Positions 25,681 through 34,030 of a stretch of 50,981 nucleotides of DNA are shown piece by piece. Source of the DNA: UPXZ01 sp018055865 (GTDB taxonomy: Bacteria; Bacteroidota; Bacteroidia; Bacteroidales; Paludibacteraceae). The number at the start of each line of letters is the position of its first letter. Position 1 is the first letter of the stretch. The position numbers and the translations under genes are program-made. The stretch covers positions 1-50,981 of the forward strand of contig CAXYWB010000008.1 in the NCBI GenBank assembly GCA_964292695.1, given 5' to 3'. The notes under the pieces were generated by a model. It was not told the origin of the DNA. It worked only from the letters and a program-made list of their open reading frames with translations, and searched no databases.

Positions 25681-25989
25681 ATGAGAACAAGAATGGTTGT
25701 AATGTTTATGTTTTCTTTAATGTTAAATTCACTTATTGTTGAGGCTCAAAACAAGAAAGTCAATTATTCTAAAACGGTAACATTTGAAGTATCAATGACT
25801 TGCGAAAATTGCAAACGAACCATTGAGAAAAACATAGCTTACGAAAAAGGAATGAAAGATATGAAAGTGGATTTACCTCAAAAGCGGGTAACACTCACGT
25901 TCGATACACGCAAAACGAATGAGAATCAGATTATCGAAGCACTTGGAAAACTGGGCTATGATGCAGCAGTTTTGACCGAAAAACTATAA
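25681..25989 (+). CDS. Exported HMA-domain metal-binding protein
   Basis: The start is the ATG at 25681 (102 residues), preceded by AGGAAA; a TTG seven codons upstream is less likely. A signal peptide (ending IVEAQ, residue 23) is followed by an HMA fold with the metal site MTCENC (39-44). HMA proteins bind Cu(I), Zn(II) or similar ions through the two cysteines. It lies 41 bp after the TonB receptor and probably receives or senses the imported metal in the periplasm. Confidence 0.85.
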   Translation: MRTRMVVMFMFSLMLNSLIVEAQNKKVNYSKTVTFEVSMTCENCKRTIEKNIAYEKGMKDMKVDLPQKRVTLTFDTRKTNENQIIEALGKLGYDAAVLTEKL

Positions 25990-26112
25990 AAAAACTTTAA
26001 ATCATATGTAAATATTGGAAAAATCGAAGTTGCATGTAAGAAAGAAGAAAAAATAAAAATATCTTCGTCGATTAATGATTAAAAGATTATTCACTCAAAA
26101 ATAGAATCAAAA

Positions 26113-26442
26113 ATGAAAACAAGTAAAATTATGATGGCAGTTGTTGCCGTATTTATCTCATTATCAGTTATGACAGCTCAGGTTCCTGCCAAAAAAGACG
26201 TTAAAGTAGAACCTGCTAAAAAAGAATGCTGTGATAAAACTAAAACTGCTGAGTGCAAAGATGCCAAAGCAACAGAGTGCAAAGATGCAAAAAAATCTGA
26301 GTGCAAAGATGCTACAGCTAAACATTGCACAGACGGAAAAGCTGAATGTTGTGAAAACAAAAAAGCTGGCGAATGCAAAGACAAAAAAGATGCTGCTGCT
26401 CAGACAAAATCAGCTTGCTGCGACAAAAAAGCAACAGTTTAG
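26113..26442 (+). CDS. Exported protein with a Cys every eight residues (metallothionein-like)
   Basis: The 109-residue product has a signal peptide (ending VMTAQ, residue 23). The mature part holds 11 Cys and many Lys/Asp/Glu, with almost no hydrophobic core. Seven Cys lie at positions 40, 48, 56, 64, 72, 80 and 88, an exact eight-residue period, in units such as ECKDAKAT; CC pairs occur at 39-40, 79-80 and 102-103. At the DNA level, GAGTGCAAAGATGC repeats at 26251, 26275 and 26299 (24-bp period). It is not a known metallothionein family that I recognise. Its neighbours point to metal sequestration in the periplasm or outside. Confidence 0.8.
   Translation: MKTSKIMMAVVAVFISLSVMTAQVPAKKDVKVEPAKKECCDKTKTAECKDAKATECKDAKKSECKDATAKHCTDGKAECCENKKAGECKDKKDAAAQTKSACCDKKATV
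26251..26382 (+). repeat. 24-bp in-frame repeats inside the Cys-rich gene
   Basis: GAGTGCAAAGATGC recurs at 26251, 26275 and 26299, and a variant GAATGCAAAGAC at 26371 keeps the same 24-bp phase. The array codes for the eight-residue ECKDA-type units and could change copy number by slippage. Confidence 0.8.
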
Positions 26443-26484
26443 GTTTATTCTTTCATAACAGAGAAAGATTTTCTGTAAATACCG

Positions 26485-26525
26485 GTGAGGATGTCATGTA
26501 AAGATGATGTCCTCACTTTTTTTTT
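26485..26525 (+). terminator. Strong intrinsic terminator of the metal locus
   Basis: GTGAGGA and TCCTCAC form a perfect 7-bp stem followed by nine T residues, 42 bp after the Cys-rich gene. Confidence 0.9.
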
Positions 26526-26556
26526 GTGATTTTATGTCACTATTTTCGTAATTTTG
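26523..26556 (+). promoter_or_regulatory. Candidate promoter of menA
   Basis: TTTG at 26523-26526 and TAATTTTG at 26549-26556 are separated by 22 bp. The leader to the menA ATG at 26579 would be about 15 nt. The -33 element overlaps the T-run of the preceding terminator. Confidence 0.5.
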
Positions 26557-26578
26557 CATCGCTAACCAAAAAAAAAAG

Positions 26579-27484
26579 ATGAACACATTACGATATTACA
26601 TTGCAAGTATGAGGCTTAGAACGCTACCACTTTCTGTGGCGGGGATAATGATGGGAGGCATGTTGGCAGCTTCGCGGGGATACTGGAGTACCGGATCGTT
26701 TGTTTGGGCAATGCTTACTGCACTTTCCCTCCAAATACTGTCAAATATAGCCAATGAACTCGGTGATTTGCAGAAAGGGACAGATAACGCTCAACGGCTG
26801 GGACCCATTAGAAGTGTGCAAAGCGGAAAACTATCCGCCGAAAATTTAAAAGGGATGTTGGTGGCTTTTGTCTTTATATCCATCGTTTGCGGACTTTTCC
26901 TTATCCTGCAGTCATTCCATTCCCTGTTTACATTATCCAGTCTTATCATGATGGCTTTAGGCGTGTTGGCTATCACAGCTGCCATCAAGTACACATTCGG
27001 CGTGAAATCCTACGGCTACGTAGGGCTGGGCGATTTGTTCGTTTTCCTGTTTTTCGGCCTGGTAAGCGTCTTGGGCGTTTATTTTCTGATGGCAAAATCG
27101 CTGCCCTATGCAGCCTTTCTTCCTGCATCTTCTATCGGTTTACTGTCAACTGCCATGCTGAATCAAAATAATATGCGTGACATTGACAACGATACTAATT
27201 TCAAAAAAAGGACAATGGTTGTCCGTATGGGATTGAATCGCTCCAAAAAATATCATTTCTCTCTTATTCTGACGGCTTTTCTGTTAATGACAGCATATTG
27301 CTTGCTTCTTAAAGTGAGTATTGAGGGATATTTGTATTTGCTGAGTTTTCCTCTATTTGTCTGGCATCTGATGTATGTGATGAAAAACGATGGCAAAAGC
27401 CTCGACAAACACATGAAAGTGATTGCGGCCGGAACCATGTTGTTTGCCGTATTGGGTGGAGCAGGATTGATTATTGCCTACTGA
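26579..27484 (+). CDS. menA: 1,4-dihydroxy-2-naphthoate polyprenyltransferase
   Basis: The 301-residue membrane enzyme prenylates dihydroxynaphthoate in menaquinone synthesis. UbiA-type motifs are NIANELGDLQKGTDNAQRLGP (about 57-77) and NNMRDIDNDTNFKKRT (about 196-211), with eight or nine helices. The GPIRSVQSG sequence after the first motif is typical of MenA. It is transcribed from its own promoter just after the terminator of the metal locus. Confidence 0.92.
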   Translation: MNTLRYYIASMRLRTLPLSVAGIMMGGMLAASRGYWSTGSFVWAMLTALSLQILSNIANELGDLQKGTDNAQRLGPIRSVQSGKLSAENLKGMLVAFVFISIVCGLFLILQSFHSLFTLSSLIMMALGVLAITAAIKYTFGVKSYGYVGLGDLFVFLFFGLVSVLGVYFLMAKSLPYAAFLPASSIGLLSTAMLNQNNMRDIDNDTNFKKRTMVVRMGLNRSKKYHFSLILTAFLLMTAYCLLLKVSIEGYLYLLSFPLFVWHLMYVMKNDGKSLDKHMKVIAAGTMLFAVLGGAGLIIAY

Positions 27485-27587
27485 TGCACCGGCAATCCTG
27501 CGCAGCCCAAAATGAAGAATAATGCGAAAAAAAAGATTTTAAGAGTTTGAATCTTGAATAACAACCTATTTCAAAAAAAATGCAAAC

Positions 27588-28616
27588 ATGAACCATCCAG
27601 CTAACTATGAAAATAATGAAATGAGCACTCAAATCCCACCTGAGGAAGGCAGGGGAACATTTTCATTTTCAACCCGAATTAATATCCCGAAAAGCTCCCT
27701 TGAAATCGGATATCAGGACCGGATTCTGACGTTAGGTTCGTGTTTTGCCGAAAATATTGGAACCAAACTGCAAGATGCTTATTTTCTGTCGTTTATCAAT
27801 CCATTTGGTGTGTTGTACAATCCATTGTCGGTGGGGCAGGGCGTGCGTCATTTACTGAGCGAACAGGAATTTACAGCCGCCGATTTGTTCCAATACGGAT
27901 CACTGTGGAACAGTTTTGCCCACAGCAGTATTTTCTCGGCTACCACACCCGACGAAACGTTGCAAAAAATCAACAGCCGATTGGTGGCAGCCCGGTATTT
28001 CCTGAGTGAAACAAGTGTAATGATGATAACACTCGGTACAGCCTGGATATTTGAGAATATTGAAACCGGAAAAACAGTTTCCAATTGTCACAAACTGCCT
28101 GCCGAACGGTTCAACCGCCGTCGCGTGAGTGTGGATGAAATCGTAACGGAACTTTCGGAAATCATTGAGCAGCTGCGCCATAGAAATCCAAAATTACAGT
28201 TTATTTTCACCATAAGTCCTATTCGTCACTGGAAAGATGGTGCCCACGAGAACACGCTGAGTAAGAGCACACTGCATATGGCTGTGGATGAACTTGACAA
28301 GAAGTTTTCGTTTGTTCATTACTTTCCGTCGTACGAAATAGTGATGGACGAACTGCGCGATTACCGCTTTTATGCTGTTGATATGCTGCATCCGTCCGCC
28401 CAGGCCATCGGGTATATCTGGCAGCGGTTTTCCGAAACTTATTTTTCTGAAAATACACAAAAACTGAAAAAAGAGCTGGAACAACTGAGAGCCGATCTGA
28501 ATCATCGTCCGCTGCATGCATATACTGTTGAATATCAAAAATTTATACAAAATCTGGAGAATAAAAAAAACGGATTAATCCTTGATTATCCGTTTTTGAA
28601 TGATAGATTTGAGTAG
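27588..28616 (+). CDS. GSCFA-domain protein
   Basis: The 342-residue protein carries the family's name motif GSCFA (50-54), followed by ENIGTKL and NPFGVLYNPLSV, and has FTISPIRHWKDG and DMLHPSAQAIGYIWQRF, which look like the block V (His) region of SGNH/GDSL hydrolases. No signal peptide is seen, so it is probably cytoplasmic. The function is unknown; an esterase or acyltransferase activity is a reasonable inference. The 3' end of the gene also carries a hairpin that can terminate the convergent transcript. Confidence 0.85.
   Translation: MNHPANYENNEMSTQIPPEEGRGTFSFSTRINIPKSSLEIGYQDRILTLGSCFAENIGTKLQDAYFLSFINPFGVLYNPLSVGQGVRHLLSEQEFTAADLFQYGSLWNSFAHSSIFSATTPDETLQKINSRLVAARYFLSETSVMMITLGTAWIFENIETGKTVSNCHKLPAERFNRRRVSVDEIVTELSEIIEQLRHRNPKLQFIFTISPIRHWKDGAHENTLSKSTLHMAVDELDKKFSFVHYFPSYEIVMDELRDYRFYAVDMLHPSAQAIGYIWQRFSETYFSENTQKLKKELEQLRADLNHRPLHAYTVEYQKFIQNLENKKNGLILDYPFLNDRFE
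28568..28597 (-). terminator. Terminator for the HIRAN/J-domain operon inside the GSCFA gene
   Basis: AAACGGAT (28568-28575) and ATCCGTTT (28588-28594 and adjacent) form a stem. On the reverse strand it is followed by eight T residues, so it should end transcripts from the 28665-29851 genes. It lies in the last 17 codons of the convergent GSCFA gene and may also act on that strand (five T). Confidence 0.7.
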
Positions 28617-28664
28617 TTGACACCAAACAATCCAGTTATAAATTCTTAAATTGTATATAAGAAG

Positions 28665-29054
28665 CTATTCGACCATAAATATTTTTGCATCAATTTTCAG
28701 CCAGTTGTTTATCTTTTTGGTTTTGGCTATGCGGCAGAAAAATGCTTTTCCGGCATCCATAAGCCTCGAAATCACCTCATTTAATTCCCGGGGAACCCAT
28801 CCAATTCTTACATCTCGGTAATAAATTCCGATGGCCAAATCGTCGTATTTGTTTTTTGGATGCCGAACCATTTTCAAAACAGTATCAGGCATTAATTCTG
28901 GCCCGAGTTCATCTATTTGTTCACAAAAAGTGGTGCCCGCCACCACAATATCCAGCAGAAAAATTTCTCTGGTAAAAGGGGCCAGTGCGCTGACGCCGCC
29001 GGTGCCAATCAGAGCCAGTAATTCGGGTGTAAGTTTTGCTATGCCGGTTTCCAT
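28665..29054 (-). CDS. Stand-alone HIRAN-domain protein
   Basis: The 129-residue protein has a HIRAN-type core: VVAGTTFCE (37-45), LKMVRHPKNKYDDLAIGIYY (60-79), and IGWVPRELNEVISRLMDAG (84-102). HIRAN domains bind DNA ends in HLTF and occur with helicases or nucleases; free-standing versions are of unknown function. Its start overlaps the end of the J-domain gene by 16 bases, so they are co-translated. DNA binding or damage sensing is inferred, not shown. Confidence 0.8.
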   Translation of the reverse strand: METGIAKLTPELLALIGTGGVSALAPFTREIFLLDIVVAGTTFCEQIDELGPELMPDTVLKMVRHPKNKYDDLAIGIYYRDVRIGWVPRELNEVISRLMDAGKAFFCRIAKTKKINNWLKIDAKIFMVE

Positions 29055-29851
29055 TCTTCCAGTAATGTAACGTATTGTTTATACTTTTCAATTTCGGTTT
29101 TGAAGTTTTCTATTTCCTTATCGGCATTTTCCTGCTGTTTTTTCACCCAGTCTTCGTCCTTAAGTTTTTCGCTGAAAACATGAGGAAATTCCTGTTTCAA
29201 GGCGTCAATCTGCTTTTTCAGAGTGATTATGTTTTCTGTCAGTTTTGCCACCATTTCTGCCAAAGCATACGCTTTCGGAGCATCTGTTTTACCCAAATCA
29301 AGCGATAATATAATTAGCCTGAGGGTATTGATATCAAGCAATTCGTATGCTGCCTGAGCTTTAACAAACAGTTCTTTTTGCTCATCTGTAAGGTCGGGAT
29401 TGATGTCGGGATGAAGCCTTTTTACAATGGTGTAATACATTGTTTTCAATTCTTTTGACTCATCGTCGGTCAGAAAAGAACCTTTCAGGTATTCTCTGGC
29501 TGCAGCCAGTTGTTGGGCTTCTTCTTCTATTTTCTTTTGATATTCGGCAAACTGATGTTCTATTTTTTTGTAAACGGACATTACATCAGGGGTTTCATTC
29601 CTATTCACGTATGCCTGCAGCAAGGTCATTTGCTGTTTCAGTTTAGAGAGTTCCACCCGCAGGCAATACACTTCGTACAACTTTCGGCCAATCAATTCCA
29701 GATACAGTGATGTCAGAAAAGGTGCCTGATGCGACAACATTTCATTCTTCAGCGCAAAAAGTTCTGAAAATTCTATTTTCAGTCCCTCATACAGGGCTCG
29801 AAGTTCTTTTTGTTCGGGCGTAAGGTCCGGAAATGTGGAATAACTGGTCAT
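29039..29851 (-). CDS. Coiled-coil protein with a central J-domain
   Basis: The 270-residue protein has long predicted coiled coils (about 55-120 and 195-265) around a J-domain-like helix pair with the HPD motif at 147-149 (IVKRLHPDINPDL) and AQAAYELLD after it. The J-domain is in the middle, not at the N-terminus as in DnaJ, and no zinc-finger or C-terminal substrate domain is present. It probably recruits DnaK to a specific partner, possibly the overlapping HIRAN protein. Confidence 0.8.
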   Translation of the reverse strand: MTSYSTFPDLTPEQKELRALYEGLKIEFSELFALKNEMLSHQAPFLTSLYLELIGRKLYEVYCLRVELSKLKQQMTLLQAYVNRNETPDVMSVYKKIEHQFAEYQKKIEEEAQQLAAAREYLKGSFLTDDESKELKTMYYTIVKRLHPDINPDLTDEQKELFVKAQAAYELLDINTLRLIILSLDLGKTDAPKAYALAEMVAKLTENIITLKKQIDALKQEFPHVFSEKLKDEDWVKKQQENADKEIENFKTEIEKYKQYVTLLEEWKPA

Positions 29852-29883
29852 AGCAGTAGATTTTTCTTTTTTTATCCTGAAAA

Positions 29884-30696
29884 TTACATGGCAAATGTGT
29901 TGAATCCGCCATCCACAACAGCTACTGTACCCGTCACGAATGACGACGCATCACTGATTAAATACTGGGTAGTGCCGCACAATTCTTCAGGCTTCCCGAA
30001 TCGTCTGAAAGGAGTTTGTCTTATCACATCGTTTCCTCTTTCGGTGAATGTTCCATCTGGATTTGTGAGCAGATTACGGTTTTGCTCCGTGATAAAAAAT
30101 CCGGGAGCAATGGCGTTCACACGAATTCCCTCACCAAATTTCAATGCAACCTCGTGAGCCATGTATTGAGTAAAATTTGAAATTCCAGCTTTGGCCGCAG
30201 CATATCCGGCTACACGGGTCATGGGTCTGAATGCAGCCATGGACGAAAAATTCACGATGCTGCCTTTTTTCTGCTCAACCATAGGCTCCAGAAATACCTG
30301 CGTGGGTAAAACCGTGCCGGTGAGGTTCACACGGAGCACTTTTTCGAAATCATCAATATTCAAATCGAAAAAAGTCCCCGTTGGAGGAATGGTTGCACCG
30401 GGCATATTGCCTCCTGCAGCATTCAGCAATGCATCAATGCGGCCGTAACGAATCATAATTTCGGTTCTGTTTGCTAGTAGCACGTTTTTATCCATCACAT
30501 CTGTTTCCAGAAAAATGGCTTCGAATCCTTTCTTCCTGATTTCGTTAACTAATTCTTCTCCGGCATTTTTACGTCTGCCCAAAATGACCACATTTGCACC
30601 TTCTTCTGCCAGATAGGCAGCAATAGTTCCTCCCAAAACGCCTGTTCCTCCGGTAATAACTACCACTTTTCCTTTTATACTAAATAATTTATTCAT
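29884..30696 (-). CDS. SDR oxidoreductase, probable fructuronate reductase
   Basis: The 270-residue enzyme has the SDR cofactor motif TGGTGVLGG (16-24), NAAGG (about 92-96), the catalytic Ser in VNFSSMAAF and the YAAAK motif (Tyr/Lys). Because uxuA lies just upstream on the same strand, it most likely reduces D-fructuronate to D-mannonate, as the SDR-type UxuB of Bacillus does. A different sugar-acid substrate is possible. It follows uxuA after 86 bp. Confidence 0.85.
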   Translation of the reverse strand: MNKLFSIKGKVVVITGGTGVLGGTIAAYLAEEGANVVILGRRKNAGEELVNEIRKKGFEAIFLETDVMDKNVLLANRTEIMIRYGRIDALLNAAGGNMPGATIPPTGTFFDLNIDDFEKVLRVNLTGTVLPTQVFLEPMVEQKKGSIVNFSSMAAFRPMTRVAGYAAAKAGISNFTQYMAHEVALKFGEGIRVNAIAPGFFITEQNRNLLTNPDGTFTERGNDVIRQTPFRRFGKPEELCGTTQYLISDASSFVTGTVAVVDGGFNTFAM

Positions 30697-30782
30697 AATG
30701 CTTTATGTTGATAAAAATATATATTTTGATACGAATAACAGATAAAATCCTGCTTCTATTTATTGTCACATTCATGTAATAA

Positions 30783-31979
30783 TCACCCCTTCAGGAGGTC
30801 AGGGGACATGTTCATTATTTCATTTTTTACCACTGCCATCATGCCATCCACTTGTGCCAGTGCAAACATTCTTCCATGAAATGAATAGCCCGGATTATAG
30901 TTCTTGTCGGCGTCATCAAGCATCAGTTTCCCATGGTCTACACGCATGGGTATGGTTGGATTTTCTTTTTCAAAGATACGAATTGTTTCGATCAGCTGAC
31001 CACGACCTTCCAGATGGGATGCTTCCAGAAAATCGCCGTTTTCGTGCACTTCTGTACTTCGCAAATGGGCAAAGTGAACCCGTTTTGCAAATTTTGATGC
31101 CAGCAAAGGAACATCATTGTGAACTCCGGCACTCAGCGAACCGGCACAAAATGTCAATCCGTTGTTTGAACTGTCAATGGCCCTCAAAATCCAGTCGATA
31201 TCTTCTTCGCTGCTCACAATCCGGGGCAAACCGAACGCTGCAAACGGCGGATCGTCGGGGTGAATACACAGTTTAACGCCATATTCGTCGGCGGTAGGAA
31301 TTATTTTTTGGAGAAAATAAAGCAGATTTTCGCGAAGTTGGTTTTTGTCAATGCCTTCGTACAATTTCAGCAGCGAATTAAAGGCTTCGACCGGATCCTG
31401 ATTTTCTCCTACGATATTGCGGTTGATAAATCCCTGAGTTTTAATAATAATAGTGTATATCAGACTGTCTTTCTCTTCCTGCGAAATGGTTTTGTCCAGC
31501 TGCCCTATTTTCATTAGTTCTTCTGCTGTGTAATCGTTTTCAGCACCGTTTCTTTTCAGAATTTTGCAATCAAAATATCCGAATTTGATTTTGTCGAAAA
31601 ACAGCGTAGAAGTGCCGTCAGGAAGAATTTTATTCAGGTCGGTGCGAATCCAGTCGATGACGGGCATAAAATTATAGCACACAGTATTTATTCCGAGTTT
31701 GCCCAAATGCATGATTGTTTGCCGAAAATTTTCGATCAGTTCATCCCGATCGTCTCCTCCAAATTTTATGGATTCAGCCACAGGAACACTTTCTACCACA
31801 CTCCAAACAAGTCCCTGAGCCCGGATGAAACGGCTCAAATCGTCAATTTCATCTGTTTCCCAGACTTTGCCGGGCGGAATATGATAAAGTGAAGTCACAA
31901 TGCCCTCTACACCTATTTGTTTGAGCATCGGTATTGTTATCGGGTCGTTTTTCCCGAACCATCTCCAGGTTTTCTGCAT
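30783..31979 (-). CDS. uxuA: Mannonate dehydratase
   Basis: The start is set at the ATG of MQKTWRWFG (398 residues), which is preceded by a GGAGGT Shine-Dalgarno at proper distance; a frame beginning with TTG 18 bases upstream would include that site. UxuA converts D-mannonate to 2-keto-3-deoxygluconate in glucuronate breakdown. Motifs include MQKTWRWFG at the start, VCYNFMPVIDWIRTDL, CIHPDDPP and RVDHGK near the end. The metal ligands (His, Cys, Asp) are present. It forms a two-gene set with the downstream SDR gene. Confidence 0.94.
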   Translation of the reverse strand: MQKTWRWFGKNDPITIPMLKQIGVEGIVTSLYHIPPGKVWETDEIDDLSRFIRAQGLVWSVVESVPVAESIKFGGDDRDELIENFRQTIMHLGKLGINTVCYNFMPVIDWIRTDLNKILPDGTSTLFFDKIKFGYFDCKILKRNGAENDYTAEELMKIGQLDKTISQEEKDSLIYTIIIKTQGFINRNIVGENQDPVEAFNSLLKLYEGIDKNQLRENLLYFLQKIIPTADEYGVKLCIHPDDPPFAAFGLPRIVSSEEDIDWILRAIDSSNNGLTFCAGSLSAGVHNDVPLLASKFAKRVHFAHLRSTEVHENGDFLEASHLEGRGQLIETIRIFEKENPTIPMRVDHGKLMLDDADKNYNPGYSFHGRMFALAQVDGMMAVVKNEIMNMSPDLLKG

Positions 31980-31988
31980 AATAATGTT

Positions 31989-31995
31989 GACCTCC
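31989..31995 (-). promoter_or_regulatory. uxuA: Shine-Dalgarno of uxuA, deciding the start
   Basis: Reverse-strand GGAGGTC lies 9 nt before the ATG at 31979. Good Shine-Dalgarno sites are rare in this window, so it is informative. Confidence 0.65.
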
Positions 31996-32157
31996 AATCT
32001 CCTTTTATTTCCCTTTTTTCTTTAGGGATAGGGAGTGTCGAAAGCGTTGATTAGAGTTTGTTAAGTATGAAAAATCGTATATTAAAATCCTGACTATTCT
32101 CTTTTCAGAGCCAATCCTTTCCGAATATCGGGATTTGGAAAACTTGTTTCGGACCGA

Positions 32158-33183
32158 TTAGGAAGCCGATATAAGCTGTTTTAATTTTCCGGCAAATCCT
32201 CTTACGTCTTCTTCTGTGGTGTCGAACGAGCACATCCAACGTAGTTCTCCGGTCACTGTATTCCAGTCGTAAAAGCGATAAGCTTCTCTTAGTGGTTCTA
32301 CAACATGTTTGGGAATAATCACAAAAATAGCATTTGCCTGTACTTTTTGAGTTATGGCTACTCCCTTTATTTCAGTGATTTCAGATGCGAGAAGTTGAGC
32401 CATACGGTTGGAATGAATGGCCATTCTCTTCCATAATTCATTGGAAAGCAACGCTTTGAATTGTGCAGCAATAAACCGGTTTTTAGAGAAAAGCTGAGCT
32501 GTTTGTTTGTGGTAAAAAGGGGCATGTCGCCGCAGTTCTTTATTGAAAATCAGAATGGCTTCTCCCATCATCAATCCGTTTTTGGTTCCGCCAAAACTCA
32601 TGATGTCCACTCCGCAATCGGATGTAGCTTCTTTCAGCGAACATCCCAAAGCAGCTACTGCATTGGAAATACGTGCGCCGTCCACGTGAAGATACATGTC
32701 ATGTTGATGTGCATATTCGGCCAGCGCTTTCAATTCTTCCAGACTGTAAATAGTGCCCAGCTCGGTGCTTTGACTCACTGAAATGACCTTGGGCTGCGTA
32801 TGGTGTACATTTCCGATAAAAGAAAGCTGATGTTCGACGATGGCTGGGGTTAATTTCCCGTCGGGCGTTGGCAGTGGCACCAGCGTACAGCCTATGTTTT
32901 GAGTTGGTCCGCCGCATTCGTCCACCTGAATATGTGCCGAATCAGTACAGATAACCGACTGAAAAGGCAAAACAGTACATTTCAGGCTAACAATGTTGGC
33001 ACCGGTTCCGTTGAAGGCATACAGCACTTCTACATCACCGAATTGCCGGCGGAAAATTTCGTTCATTTCGGTTGTTATTTCATCGTCGCCATACGAAATC
33101 TGATGTGCCGAGTTGGCTTTGATAATGGCATCCATTATTTCGGGATGAACGCCCGAATAATTATCGCTTGCGAATGTTTTCAT
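32158..33183 (-). CDS. ltaE: Low-specificity threonine aldolase
   Basis: The 341-residue PLP enzyme splits threonine (or allo-threonine) into glycine and acetaldehyde. It begins with ASDNYSGVHPEIMDAI, has HVDGARISNA (the Asp/Arg pair that contacts PLP, about 166-175), and the PLP lysine Lys201 in SFGGTKNGLM. Length and motifs fit the beta-eliminating lyase family. It is separated from uxuA by about 180 bp, so is likely a separate unit. Confidence 0.92.
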   Translation of the reverse strand: MKTFASDNYSGVHPEIMDAIIKANSAHQISYGDDEITTEMNEIFRRQFGDVEVLYAFNGTGANIVSLKCTVLPFQSVICTDSAHIQVDECGGPTQNIGCTLVPLPTPDGKLTPAIVEHQLSFIGNVHHTQPKVISVSQSTELGTIYSLEELKALAEYAHQHDMYLHVDGARISNAVAALGCSLKEATSDCGVDIMSFGGTKNGLMMGEAILIFNKELRRHAPFYHKQTAQLFSKNRFIAAQFKALLSNELWKRMAIHSNRMAQLLASEITEIKGVAITQKVQANAIFVIIPKHVVEPLREAYRFYDWNTVTGELRWMCSFDTTEEDVRGFAGKLKQLISAS

Positions 33184-33227
33184 GATATTTTTGAAGAGAT
33201 TAAACAGTGAGAATTTAATAATAAAAT

Positions 33228-33251
33228 ACGTCCATAGATTTCCACGGACGT
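33228..33251 (-). terminator. Intrinsic terminator of the PUR-alpha gene
   Basis: ACGTCCATAG pairs with CCACGGACGT (two G:U pairs) around a 4-nt loop, followed on the reverse strand by a T-rich tract. It lies between the PUR-alpha and threonine aldolase genes. Confidence 0.75.
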
Positions 33252-33274
33252 CATTATTTTATTTAAACGGTTTC

Positions 33275-33715
33275 TTAGAATTTGAATTTGTCAAAAAAAC
33301 TGCGTTTTGTTTCTCCCACTGGTTCCGAATTTTCTTTTTCTTTTTCTACTAGTTCGGTTTCCGGTTTTACATCCAATTCTGATACAGTGTGTTGTGGTGC
33401 AGGCACATATTCGGGTCTTGGCGTGGGTTCTCCCTGTTCTTGTTTGATAAATCCGATTACATCTTCCAGCCCTTCGGTGAATTTTTCAAAATCTTCTTTG
33501 TATAAGAATATCTTATGTTTCTCATACGTTACTTGTGCATCTTCATCGTACCCGGTTACTTTTTTCTTACTTTCGGTGATTGCGAGGTACAAATCATCAT
33601 TACGACTTTTCTTTACGTCCAGGTAGTAAATTCTTTTTCCGGCTTTGATGGCTTTGGAATAAATAATTTCGCTATCCTTTTTCTCCAGCTCAATTTTTCT
33701 TTTTTCAACTTCCAT
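33275..33715 (-). CDS. PUR-alpha-like nucleic-acid-binding protein (DUF3276)
   Basis: The 146-residue protein has a PUR repeat-like fold at 15-95 (IYSKAIKAGKRIYYLDVKKS, then KIFLYKEDFEKFTEGLEDVI) and a Pro/Glu-rich tail ending KRSFFDKFKF. PUR-alpha proteins bind single-stranded DNA and RNA; the Bacteroidetes and spirochaete versions are likely RNA-chaperone-like or regulators. It diverges from nusB. A conserved tail motif at the C-terminus may contact a partner. Confidence 0.85.
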   Translation of the reverse strand: MEVEKRKIELEKKDSEIIYSKAIKAGKRIYYLDVKKSRNDDLYLAITESKKKVTGYDEDAQVTYEKHKIFLYKEDFEKFTEGLEDVIGFIKQEQGEPTPRPEYVPAPQHTVSELDVKPETELVEKEKENSEPVGETKRSFFDKFKF

Positions 33716-34030
33716 AAATCAGTTCATTTTTTTTACAGCATTATACCCGAAATTTATATCCATAAAATTCGCTCATGTAGCTGTGTAATTATTAATTTTT
33801 TTTTCAGAAAAACGGGAAAACCGTTGTTTTCTTTTTTGAGTGTCAAATTTCTGAATATTTTTTTGATTATTCAAATAAAGAGATAATTAATTGTTTTTTT
33901 TTGATTAAAATTTATCTCTCAGCCGTTAAAATGAATCATCTTTCAGATATTTCAAAGCTAATAAGCAGAATGAACGGAAAAAATTTTTTACCTTTGCATC
34001 AAAATTAAAGATTGTTGAATCAGAGAGTTT
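33716..34030. other. Intergenic region between divergent PUR-alpha and nusB genes
   Basis: This 315-bp AT-rich gap holds a candidate nusB -7 box and one weak inverted repeat, AGAGATAA at 33879-33886 with TTATCTCT at 33912-33919. No gene or RNA was recognised. Confidence 0.5.
33989..33996 (+). promoter_or_regulatory. nusB: Candidate -7 box (TACCTTTG) for nusB
   Basis: TACCTTTG fits TAnnTTTG, 35 bp before the nusB ATG. No obvious -33 TTTG. Confidence 0.5.

Noticed and set aside
33515..33886. Forward open frame over the PUR-alpha gene and upstream gap
   Set aside because: Low-complexity Phe/Ile-rich product typical of a coding shadow in AT-rich DNA.
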